Below are positions 52,836 through 64,000 of a DNA stretch of 64,000 nt, one piece after another. Position 1 is the first letter of the stretch, and each line of letters opens with the position of its first letter. The notes beneath the pieces were generated by a model. It saw nothing but the letters and a program-made list of their open reading frames with translations, did no database searches and was not told where the DNA came from. A program made the position numbers and the translations under genes. The stretch is taken from assembly GCA_963680875.1 (NCBI GenBank), contig OY804579.1, forward strand, positions 30,737,804-30,801,803, read 5' to 3'. Source of the stretch: Bathymodiolus brooksi. Taxonomy: Eukaryota > Mollusca > Bivalvia > Mytilida > Modiolidae.

Positions 52836-55800
52836 CACGGCTATGACAACAATAGATGTGATAAAGTACTGGTTGTAACTATCAACTATCACGGCTATGA
52901 CAGCTATAGGTGTGATAAAGTAGTGATTGTAACTACCAACTATCACGGCTATGACATCTATATATGTGATAAAGTACTTATTATAACTACCAACCATCAC
53001 GGCTATGACAACTATAAATGTGAAAAAATAGTGAATGTAACTACCAACTGTCACGGCTACGACTACTATAGATGTGATAAAGTACTGATTGTAACTACCA
53101 ACTATCACGGCTACAACTATAGATGTGATAAAGTACTGAATGTAACTACCAACTATCACGGCAATGACAACTGTAGATGTGATAAAGTAGTGATTGTAAC
53201 TACCAACTATCACGGCTACAACTATAGATGTGATAAAGTACTGATTGTAACTACCAACTATCACGGCTCCAACTATTGATGTGATAAAGTACTGATTGTA
53301 ACTACCAACTATCACGGCAATGACAACTGTAGATGTGATAAAGTAGTGATTGTAACTACCAACTATCACGGCTACAACTATAGATGTGATAAAGTACTGA
53401 TTGTAACTACCAACTATCACGGCTACAACTATAGATGTGATAAAGTACTGATTGTAACTACCAACTATCACGGCAATGACAACTGTAGATGTGATAAAGT
53501 AGTGATTGTAACTACCAACTATCACGGCTACAACTATAGATGTGATAAAGTACTGATTGTAACTACCAACTATCACGGCTACAACTATAGATGTGATAAA
53601 GTACTGATTGTAACTACCAACTATCACGGCTATGACATCTATAGATGTGATAAAGTAGTGATTGTAACTACCAACTATCACGGCTACAACTATAGATGTG
53701 ATAAAGTACTGACTGTAACTACCAACTATCACGGCAATGACAACTGTAGATGTGATAAAGTAATGATTGTAACTACCAACAATCACGGCAATGACAACTA
53801 TAGATGTGATAAAGTACTGATTGTAACTACCAACTATCACGGCTACAACTATAGATGTGATAAAGTACTGATTGTAACTACCAACTATCACGGCTACAAC
53901 TATAGATGTGATAAAGTAGTGATTGTAACTACCAACTGTCACGACTATGACAACTATAGATGTGATAATGTATTGATTGTAACTACCAACTATCACGGCT
54001 ACGACAACTGTAAATGTGATAAAATACTGATATTAACTACCAACTATCACGGCTATGACAATAATAAATGTGATAAAGTACTGATTGTAACTACCAACTA
54101 TCACGGCTATGAAAACTCTAGATGTGATAAAGTACTGATTGTAACTACCAACTATCACGGCTACGACAACTGTAGATGGGATAAAGTACTGATTGTAACT
54201 ACCAACTATCACGGCTACGACAACCATTGATGTGATGAAGTACTGATTGTAACTACCAACAATCACGGATACGACAACTATTGATGTGATAAAGTAATGA
54301 TTGTAACTACTAACTATCACGGCTACGACAACTATTGATGTGATAAAGTACTGATTGTAACTACCAACTATCACGGCTATGACAACAATAGATGTGATAA
54401 AGTACTGGTTGTAACTACCAACTATCACGGCTATGACAGCTATAGGTGTGATAAAGTAGTGATTGTAACTACCAACTATCACGGCTATGACATCTATATA
54501 TGTGATAAAGTACTTATTATAACTACCAACCATCACGGCTATGACAACTATAAATGTGAAAAAATAGTGAATGTAACTACCAACTCTCACGGCTACGACT
54601 ACTATTGATGTGATAAAGTACTGATTGTAACTACCAACTATCACGGCTACAACTATAGATGTGATAAAGTACTGAATGTAACTACCAACTATCACGGCTA
54701 CTACAACTATAGATGTGATAAAGTACTGATTTTAACTACCAACTATCACGGCTATGACAAAAATAGATATGATAAAGTACTGATTGAAACTACCAACTTT
54801 CACGGCTATGACAACTGTAGATGTGATAAAGTAGTGATTGTAACTACCAACTCTCACGGCTATGACAACAATAGATGTGATAATGTACTGATTGTAACTA
54901 CCAACTATCACGGCTACGACAACTGTAAATGTGATAAAATACTGATTGTAACTACCAACTATCACGGCTATGACAATAATAAATGTGATAAAGTACTGAT
55001 TGTAACTACCAACTATCACGGCTATGAAAACTCTAGATGTGATAAAGTACTGATTGTAACTACCAACTATCACGGCTACGACAACTGTAGATGGGATAAA
55101 GTACTGATTGTAACTACCAACTATCACGGCTACGACAACCATTGATGTGATAAAGTACTGATTGTAACTACCAACTATCACGGATACGACAACTATTGAT
55201 GTGATAAAGTAATGATTGTAACTACTAACTATCATGGCTACGACAACTATTGATGTGATAAAGTACTGATTTTAACTACCAACTATCACGGCTATGACAA
55301 CAATAGATGTGATAAAGTACTGGTTGTAACTATCAACTATCACGGCTATGACAGCTATAGGTGTGATAAAGTAGTGATTGTAACTACCAACTATCACGGC
55401 TATGACATCTATATATGTGATAAAGTACTTATTATAACTACCAACCATCACGGCTATGACAACTATAAATGTGAAAAAATAGTGAATGTAACTACCAACT
55501 GTCACGGCTACGACTACTATAGATGTGATAAAGTACTGATTGTAACTACCAACTATCACGGCTACAACTATAGATGTGATAAAGTACTGAATGTAACTAC
55601 CAACTATCACGGCAATGACAACTGTAGATGTGATAAAGTAGTGATTGTAACTACCAACTATCACGGCTACAACTATAGATGTGATAAAGTACTGATTGTA
55701 ACTACCAACTATCACGGCTCCAACTATTGATGTGATAAAGTACTGATTGTAACTACCAACTATCACGGCAATGACAACTGTAGATGTGATAAAGTAGTGA

Positions 55801-57143
55801 TTGTAACTACCAACTATCACGGCTACAACTATAGATGTGATAAAGTACTGATTGTAACTACCAACTATCACGGCTACAACTATAGATGTGATAAAGTACT
55901 GATTGTAACTACCAACTATCACGGCAATGACAACTGTAGATGTGATAAAGTAGTGATTGTAACTACCAACTATCACGGCTACAACTATAGATGTGATAAA
56001 GTACTGATTGTAACTACCAACTATCACGGCTACAACTATAGATGTGATAAAGTACTGATTGTAACTACCAACTATCACGGCTATGACATCTATAGATGTG
56101 ATAAAGTAGTGATTGTAACTACCAACTATCACGGCTACAACTATAGATGTGATAAAGTACTGACTGTAACTACCAACTATCACGGCAATGACAACTGTAG
56201 ATGTGATAAAGTAATGATTGTAACTACCAACAATCACGGCAATGACAACTATAGATGTGATAAAGTACTGATTGTAACTACCAACTATCACGGCTACAAC
56301 TATAGATGTGATAAAGTACTGATTGTAACTACCAACTATCACGGCTACAACTATAGATGTGATAAAGTAGTGATTGTAACTACCAACTGTCACGACTATG
56401 ACAACTATAGATGTGATAATGTATTGATTGTAACTACCAACTATCACGGCTACGACAACTGTAAATGTGATAAAATACTGATATTAACTACCAACTATCA
56501 CGGCTATGACAATAATAAATGTGATAAAGTACTGATTGTAACTACCAACTATCACGGCTATGAAAACTCTAGATGTGATAAAGTACTGATTGTAACTACC
56601 AACTATCACGGCTACGACAACTGTAGATGGGATAAAGTACTGATTGTAACTACCAACTATCACGGCTACGACAACCATTGATGTGATGAAGTACTGATTG
56701 TAACTACCAACAATCACGGATACGACAACTATTGATGTGATAAAGTAATGATTGTAACTACTAACTATCACGGCTACGACAACTATTGATGTGATAAAGT
56801 ACTGATTGTAACTACCAACTATCACGGCTATGACAACAATAGATGTGATAAAGTACTGGTTGTAACTACCAACTATCACGGCTATGACAGCTATAGGTGT
56901 GATAAAGTAGTGATTGTAACTACCAACTATCACGGCTATGACATCTATATATGTGATAAAGTACTTATTATAACTACCAACCATCACGGCTATGACAACT
57001 ATAAATGTGAAAAAATAGTGAATGTAACTACCAACTCTCACGGCTACGACTACTATTGATGTGATAAAGTACTGATTGTAACTACCAACTATCACGGCTA
57101 CAACTATAGATGTGATAAAGTACTGATTGTAACTACCAACTAT
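52242..57143 (+). repeat. 2,451-bp tandem duplication spanning the C/D border
   Basis: The unit 52,242-54,692 is followed by 54,693-57,143 with the same order. Runs at 52,281, 52,821 and 53,346 recur at 54,732, 55,272 and 55,797, all at exactly 2,451 bp. Translations of matching stretches look identical over 391 and 294 codons, so this is probably the youngest large event in the window. The internal junction near 54,693 joins a GAATG monomer to a CACGGCTACTAC monomer, a join not seen elsewhere in this region. Confidence 0.92.
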
Positions 57144-59579
57144 CACGGCAATGACAACTGTAGATGTGATAAAGTAGTGATTGTAACTACCAACTATCAC
57201 GGCTACAACTATAGATGTGATAAAGTACTGATTGTAACTACCAACTATCACGGCTATGACAGCTATAGGTGTGATAAAGTAGTGATTGTAACTACCAACT
57301 ATCACGGCTATGACATCTATATATGTGATAAAGTACCTATTATAACTACCAACCATCACGGCTATGACAACTATAAATGTGAAAAAATAGTGAATGTAAC
57401 TACCAACTGTCACGGCCACGACTACTATAGATGTGATAAAGTACTGATTGTAACTACCAACTATCACGGCTACAACTATAGATGTGATAAAGTACTGAAT
57501 GTAACTACCAACTATCACGGCAATGACAACTGTAGATGTGATAAAGTAGTGATTGTAACTACCAACTATCACGGCTACAACTATAGATGTGATAAAGTAC
57601 TGATTGTAACTACCAACTATCATGGCTACAACTATAGATGTGATAAAGTACTGATTGTAACTACCAACTATCACGGCAATGACAACTGTAGATGTGATAA
57701 AGTAGTGATTGTAACTACCAACTATCACGGCTACAACTATAGATGTGATAAAGTACTGATTGTAACTACCAACTATCACGGCTACAACTATAGATGTGAT
57801 AAAGTACTGATTGTAACTACCAACTATCACGGCTATGACATCTATAGATGTGATAAAGTAGTGATTGTAACTACCAACTATCACGGCTATGACAACTATA
57901 GATGTGATAAAGTAGTGATTGTAACTACCAACTATCACGGCTATGACAACTGTAGATGTGATAAAGTAGTGATTGTAACTACCAACTATCACGGCAATGA
58001 CAACTATAGATGTGATAAAGTACTGATTGTAACTACCAACTATCACGGCTACAACTATAGATGTGATAAAGTAGTGATTGTAACTACCAACTATCACGGC
58101 TATGACAACTATTGATGTGATAAAGTAGTGATTGTAACTACCAACTATCACGGCTATGACAACTGTAGATGTGATAAAGTAGTGATTGTAACTACCAACT
58201 ATCACGGCAATGATAACTATAGATGTGATAAAGTACTGATTGTAACTACCAACTATCACGGCAATGACAACTGTAGATGTGATAAAGTAGTGATTGTAAC
58301 TACCAACTATCACGGCTACAACTATAGATGTGATAAAGTACTGATTGTAACTACCAACTATCACGGCTACAACTATAGATGTGATAAAGTACTGATTGTA
58401 ACTACCAACTATCACGGCAATGACAACTGTAGATGTGATAAAGTAGTGATTGTAACTACCAACTATCACGGCTACAACTATAGATGTGATAAAGTACTGA
58501 TTGTAACTACCAACTATCACGGCTACAACTATAGATGTGATAAAGTACTGATTGTAACTACCAACTATCACGGCTATGACATCTATAGATGTGATAAAGT
58601 AGTGATTGTAACTACCAACTATCACGGCTATGACAACTGTAGATGTGATAAAGTAGTGATTGTAACTACCAACTATCACGGCTATGACAACTATTGATGT
58701 GATAAAGTAGTGATTGTAACTACCAACTATCACGGCTATGACAACTGTAGATGTGATAAAGTAGTGATTGTAACTAAAAACTATCACGGCAATGACAACT
58801 ATAGATGTGATAAAGTACTGATTGTAACTACCAACTATCACGGCTACAACTATAGATGTGATAAATTAGTGATTGTAACTACCAACTATCACGGCTATGA
58901 CAACTATTGATGTGATAAAGTAGTGATTGTAACTACCAACTATCACGGCTATGACAACTGTAGATGTGATAAAGTAGTGATTGTAACTACCAACTATCAC
59001 GGCAATGACAACTATAGATGTGATAAAGTACTGATTGTAACTACCAACTATCACGGCAATGACAACTGTAGATGTGATAAAGTAGTGATTGTAACTACCA
59101 ACTATCACGGCTACAACTATAGATGTGATAAGGTACTGATTGTAACTACCAACTATCACGGCTACAACTATAGATGTGATAAAGTACTGATTGTAACTAC
59201 CAACTATCACGGCAATGACAACTGTAGATGTGATAAAGTAGTGATTGTAACTACCAACTATCACGGCTACAACTATAGATGTGATAAAGTACTGATTGTA
59301 ACTACCAACTATCACGGCTACAACTATAGATGTGATAAAGTACTGATTGTAACTACCAACTATCACGGCTATGACATCTATAGATGTGATAAAGTAGTGA
59401 TTGTAACTACCAACTATCACGGCTATGACAACTATAGATGTGATAAAGTAGTGATTGTAACTACCAACTATCACGGCTATGACAACTGTAGATGTGATAA
59501 AGTAGTGATTGTAACTACCAACTATCACGGCAATGACAACTATAGATGTGATAAAGTACTGATTGTAACTACCAACTAT
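52836..59579 (+). repeat. Super-repeat copy 2, D part (6,744 bp)
   Basis: It is 391 bp longer than the first D part. This equals +2,451 (duplication) -527 -1,533 (blocks present only in copy 1). The stretch 56,484-58,841 matches 44,827-47,184 at 11,657 bp with about four residue-changing differences in 785 codons. 795-bp units lie at 58,128 and 58,923. Confidence 0.9.
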
Positions 59580-62500
59580 CACGGCTATGACAACTAAAGA
59601 TGTGATAAAGTACTGATTGTAACTACCAACTGTCACGGATACAACTATTGATGTGATAAAGTACTGATTGTAACTACCAACTACCACGGCTACTACAACT
59701 ATAGATGTGATAAAGTACTGATTGTAACTACCAACTATCACGGCTATGACAACAATAGATGTGATAAAGCACTGATTGTAACTACCAACTATCACGGGTA
59801 TAACAACAATAGATGTGATAAAGTACTGATTGTAACTACCAACTGTCACGGCTATCACAACCATAGATGTGATAAAATAGTGATTTTAACTACCAACTGT
59901 CACGGCTATGACAACTATAGATGTGATAAAGTACTGATTGTAACTACCAACTATCACGGCTATGACAACAATAGATGTGATAAAGTACTGATTGTAACTA
60001 CCAACTATCACGGCTATGATAACTATAGATGTGATAAAGTACTGATTGTAAATACCAACTATCACGGCTATGACAACTATAGATGTGATAAAGTACTGAT
60101 TGTAACTACCAACTATCACGGCTATGACAACTATAGATGTGATAAAGTACTGATTGTAACTACCAACTATCACGGGTATGACAAAAATAGATGTGATAAA
60201 GTACTGGTTGTAACTACCAACTATCACGGCTATGACATCTATATATGTGATAAAGTACTTATTATAACTACCAACTATCACGGCTATGACAACTATAAAT
60301 GTGAAAAAATAGTGATTGTAGCTACCAACTGTCACGGCTATGACAACTATAGATGTGATAAAGTAGTGATTGTAACTAGGAACTATCACGGCTATGACAA
60401 CTATAGAAGAGATAAAGTAGTGATTGTAACTACCAACTCTCACGGCTAGGACAACTATAGATGTGATAAAGAACTGATTGTAACTACCAACTATCACGGC
60501 TGTGACAACTATAGATGTGATAAAGTACTGATTGTAACTACCAACTATCACGGCTATGACAACAATAGATGTGATAAAGTACTGATTGTAACTACCAACT
60601 ATCACGGCTATGAAAACTATAGATGTGATAAAGTAGTGATTGTAACTACCAACTATCACGGCTATGACAACTATAGATGTGATAAAATACTGATTGTAAC
60701 TACCAACTATCACGGCTATGACAACTATAGGTGTGATAAAGTAGTGATTGTAACTACCAACTATCACGGCTACAACTATAGATGTGATAAAGTAGTGATT
60801 GTAACTACCAACTTTCACGGCTATGACAACTATAGATGTGATAAAGAAGTGATTGTAACTACCAACTATCACGGCTACAACTATAGATGTGATAAAGTAG
60901 TGATTGTAACTACCAACTATCACGGCTATGACAACTATAGATGTGATAAAGTACTGATTGTAACTACCAACTGTTACGGCTACAACTACTGTTGTGATAA
61001 AGTACTGATTGTAGCTACCAACTATCACGGCTACTACAACTATAGATGTGATAAAGTACTGATTTTAACTACCAACTATCACGGCTATGACAACAATAGA
61101 TATGATAAAGTACTGATTGAAACTAGCAACTTTCACGGCTATGACAACAGTAGATGTGATAAAATACTGATTGTAACTGCCAACTATCACGGCTATGACA
61201 ATAATATATGTGATAAAGTACTGATTGTAACTACCAACTATCACGGCTATGACAACTATAGATGTGATAAAGTACTGATTGTAACTACCAACTATCACGG
61301 CTACGAAAACCATTGATGTGATAAAATACTGATTGTAACTACCAACTCTCACGGCTACGACAACTATTGATGTGATAAAGTAATGATTGTAACTACTAAC
61401 TATCACGGCTATGACAACTATAGATGTGATAAAGAAGTGATTGTAACTACCAACTATCACGGCTACAACTATAGATGTGATAAAGTAGTGATTGTAACTA
61501 CCAACTATCACGGCTATGACAACTATAGATGTGATAAAGTACTGATTGTAACTACCAACTGTTACGCTACAACTACTGATGTGATAAAGTACTGATTGTA
61601 ACTACCAACTATCACGGCTACGACAACTATAGATGTGATAAAGTACTGATTTTAACTACCAACTATCACGGCTATGACAAAAATAGATATGATAAAGTAC
61701 TGATTGAAACTACCAACTTTCACGGCTATGACAACAATAGATGTGATAAAATACTGATTGTAACTACCAACTATCACGGCTATGACAATAATAAATGTGA
61801 TAAAGTACTGATTGTAACTACCAACTATCACGGCTATGAAAACTCTAGATGTGATAAAGTACTGATTGTAACTACCAACTATCACGGCTACGACAACTGT
61901 AGATGGGATAAAGTACTGATTGTAACTACCAACTATCACGGCTACGACAACCATTGATGTGATAAAGTACTGATTGTAACTACCAACTATCACGGATACG
62001 ACAACTATTATTGTGATAAAGTAATGATTGTAACTACTAACTATCATGGCTACGACAACTATTGATGTGATAAAGTACTGATTGTAACTACCAACTATCA
62101 CGGCTATGACAACTATAGATGTGATAAAGTACTGATTGTAACTACCAACTATCACGGCTATGACAACTATAGATGTGATAAAGTACTGATTGTAACTACC
62201 AACTATCACGGCTACGACAACCATTTATGTGATAAAATACTGATTGTAACTACCAACTCTCACGGCTACGACAACTATTGATGTGATAAAGTAATGATTG
62301 TAACTACTAACTATCACGGCTATGACAACTATAGATGTGATAAAGAAGTGATTGTAACTACCAACTATCACGGCTACAACTATAGATGTGATAAAGTAGT
62401 GATTGTAACTACCAACTATCACGGCTATGACAACTATAGATGTGATAAAGTACTGATTGTAACTACCAACTGTTACGGCTACAACTACTGATGTGATAAA

Positions 62501-63118
62501 GTACTGATTGTAACTACCAACTATCACGGCTACTACAACTATAGATGTGATAAAGTACTGATTTTAACTACCAACTATCACGGCTATGACAAAAATAGAT
62601 ATGATAAAGTACTGATTGAAACTACCAACTTTCACGGCTATGACAACTGTAGATGTGATAAAGTAGTGATTGTAACTACCAACTCTCACGGCTATGACAA
62701 CAATAGATGTGATAATGTACTGATTGTAACTACCAACTATCACGGCTACGACAACTGTAAATGTGATAAAATACTGATTGTAACTACCAACTATCACGGC
62801 TATGACAATAATAAATGTGATAAAGTACTGATTGTAACTACCAACTATCACGGCTATGAAAACTCTAGATGTGATAAAGTACTGATTGTAACTACCAACT
62901 ATCACGGCTACGACAACTGTAGATGGGATAAAGTACTGATTGTAACTACCAACTATCACGGCTACGACAACCATTGATGTGATAAAGTACTGATTGTAAC
63001 TACCAACTATCACGGATACGACAACTATTGATGTGATAAAGTAATGATTGTAACTACTAACTATCATGGCTACGACAACTATTGATGTGATAAAGTACTG
63101 ATTTTAACTACCAACTAT
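59580..63118 (+). repeat. Super-repeat copy 3, C part (3,539 bp)
   Basis: This is the longest of the three C parts: it has both the three monomers missing from copy 2 and the monomer missing from copy 1, so it may be closest to the ancestral cassette. It starts at a GACAACTAAAG monomer. Private changes include GCTATCACAACC near 59,853, TATTATTGTG near 62,007 and CATTTATG near 62,222. Confidence 0.9.
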
Positions 63119-64000
63119 CACGGCTATGACAACAATAGATGTGATAAAGTACTGGTTGTAACTATCAACTATCACGGCTATGACAGCTATAGGTGTGATA
63201 AAGTAGTGATTGTAACTACCAACTATCACGGCTATGACATCTATATATGTGATAAAGTACTTATTATAACTACCAACCATCACGGCTATGACAACTATAA
63301 ATGTGAAAAAATAGTGAATGTAACTACCAACTGTCACGGCTACGACTACTATAGATGTGATAAAGTACTGATTGTAACTACCAACTATCACGGCTACAAC
63401 TATAGATGTGATAAAGTACTGAATGTAACTACCAACTATCACGGCAATGACAACTGTAGATGTGATAAAGTAGTGATTGTAACTACCAACTATCACGGCT
63501 ACAACTATAGATGTGATAAAGTACTGATTGTAACTACCAACTATCACGGCTCCAACTATTGATGTGATAAAGTACTGATTGTAACTACCAACTATCACGG
63601 CAATGACAACTGTAGATGTGATAAAGTAGTGATTGTAACTACCAACTATCACGGCTACAACTATAGATGTGATAAAGTACTGATTGTAACTACCAACTAT
63701 CACGGCTACAACTATAGATGTGATAAAGTACTGATTGTAACTACCAACTATCACGGCAATGACAACTGTAGATGTGATAAAGTAGTGATTGTAACTACCA
63801 ACTATCACGGCTACAACTATAGATGTGATAAAGTACTGATTGTAACTACCAACTATCACGGCTACAACTATAGATGTGATAAAGTACTGATTGTAACTAC
63901 CAACTATCACGGCTATGACATCTATAGATGTGATAAAGTAGTGATTGTAACTACCAACTATCACGGCTACAACTATAGATGTGATAAAGTACTGACTGTA
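63119..64000 (+). repeat. Super-repeat copy 3, D part, cut by the window edge
   Basis: It matches 52,836 onward at an offset of 10,283 bp up to the last base, and shows the same order as copy 2 (no 527-bp block). The array evidently continues beyond the window. Confidence 0.9.

Larger units (their letters stand above)
1..64000. repeat. Satellite DNA array, 54/51-bp monomer, fills the window
   Basis: The window is an uninterrupted head-to-tail array of a 54-bp monomer and its length variants, about 1,200 copies in one orientation. Near-constant elements recur in each copy in the same order: GTGATAAAG, an ACTGATT-like segment, AACTACCAACT, CACGGCTA, GACAACTAT, AGAT. The variable positions are few: the triplet before CACGG (TAT, TGT, TTT, TCT), GTACTG against GTAGTG, GTAATG or GAAGTG, GTAAC against TTAAC or GAAAC, and TATAG against TATTG. 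These diagnostic variants define monomer types and the higher-order structure. No stretch of unique sequence or inverted block was seen. This scale and layering is typical of eukaryotic heterochromatic satellites. Placement at a centromere, pericentromere or subtelomere cannot be decided from sequence alone, and the family is not one I recognise. Confidence 0.98.
39618..64000 (+). repeat. Super-repeat of about 10 kb, two full copies and one partial
   Basis: A joined C+D cassette is repeated. The landmark GTGATTTTAACTACC before a TGTCACGG monomer lies at 39,918, 49,597 and 59,880, spacings of 9,679 and 10,283 bp. The 53-bp landmark GTTACGCTAC lies near 41,551, 51,284 and 61,567 (9,733 and 10,283 bp). 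All differences are explained by smaller events: 54 bp near 40,265; 527 and 1,533 bp extra in the first copy; 2,451 bp extra in the second; 159 bp missing at the second junction. Conceptual translations of 41,636-42,511 and 51,369-52,244 look identical over 291 codons, so the amplification is recent. Confidence 0.93.

Noticed and set aside
1..64000. CRISPR array
   Set aside because: Units are contiguous and similar over their full length. There are no unique spacers between constant repeats and no cas genes.
1..64000. CENP-B box in the monomer
   Set aside because: The core of the motif needs TTCG and a CGGG block. The monomer has CACGG but no TTCG in the expected arrangement.
1..64000. Telomeric or G-quadruplex sequence
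   Set aside because: No TTAGGG-like short repeat and no runs of three or more G apart from isolated cases such as TGGGAT or CACGGGTA.

Overview
The whole 64 kb window is one satellite DNA array. From the first base to the last it is built head to tail, in one orientation, from about 1,200 copies of a monomer of 54 bp (or 51 bp, with rarer 53 and 50 bp forms). I found no unique sequence, transposon, RNA gene, CRISPR array or convincing protein gene. An array of this size and hierarchical order points to a eukaryotic chromosome, probably constitutive heterochromatin (pericentromeric, centromeric or subtelomeric). The sequence does not reveal the taxon, and I do not recognise the monomer as a named satellite. 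The reference monomer (1029-1082) has 20 A, 15 T, 10 C and 9 G, about 35% GC, with one near-invariant CpG.

Domain A (1-28,731) is a higher-order repeat (HOR). Its full unit is 38 distinguishable monomers in fixed order, 2,031 bp long; this equals 38x54 minus six 3-bp deletions minus three 1-bp deletions. Complete or nearly complete units lie at 12,886, 14,917, 16,948, 24,503 and 26,535. Every other block in the domain is the same ordered set with stretches removed or re-duplicated. The block lengths I checked match the arithmetic exactly.

A short belt of divergent monomers (28,732-29,162) leads into domain B (29,163-31,259), which is less structured and closest to consensus. Domain C (31,260-43,102) is a different mixture of monomers, amplified in units of about 4.9, 1.1 and 3.8 kb. 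Domain D (first copy 43,103-49,455) is rich in 51-bp monomers and in a GGCAATGAC variant, with a 15-monomer, 795-bp HOR. A C+D cassette is then repeated as a super-repeat of about 10 kb: C 39,618-43,102 with D 43,103-49,455; C 49,456-52,835 with D 52,836-59,579; and C 59,580-63,118 with D 63,119-64,000, cut by the window edge. Size differences between copies are explained by named smaller events (2,451, 1,533, 527, 159 and 54 bp).

Both strands carry long stop-free runs, up to 846 codons, only because 54 and 51 are multiples of three. Common variants change the encoded residue on both strands, and 1-bp deletions recur, so I treat none as a gene. What is worth studying is the array itself: its modular grammar, nested recent amplifications, shared deletion tags, a potential hairpin in each monomer, and an abrupt change of satellite subfamily near 28.7-29.2 kb.
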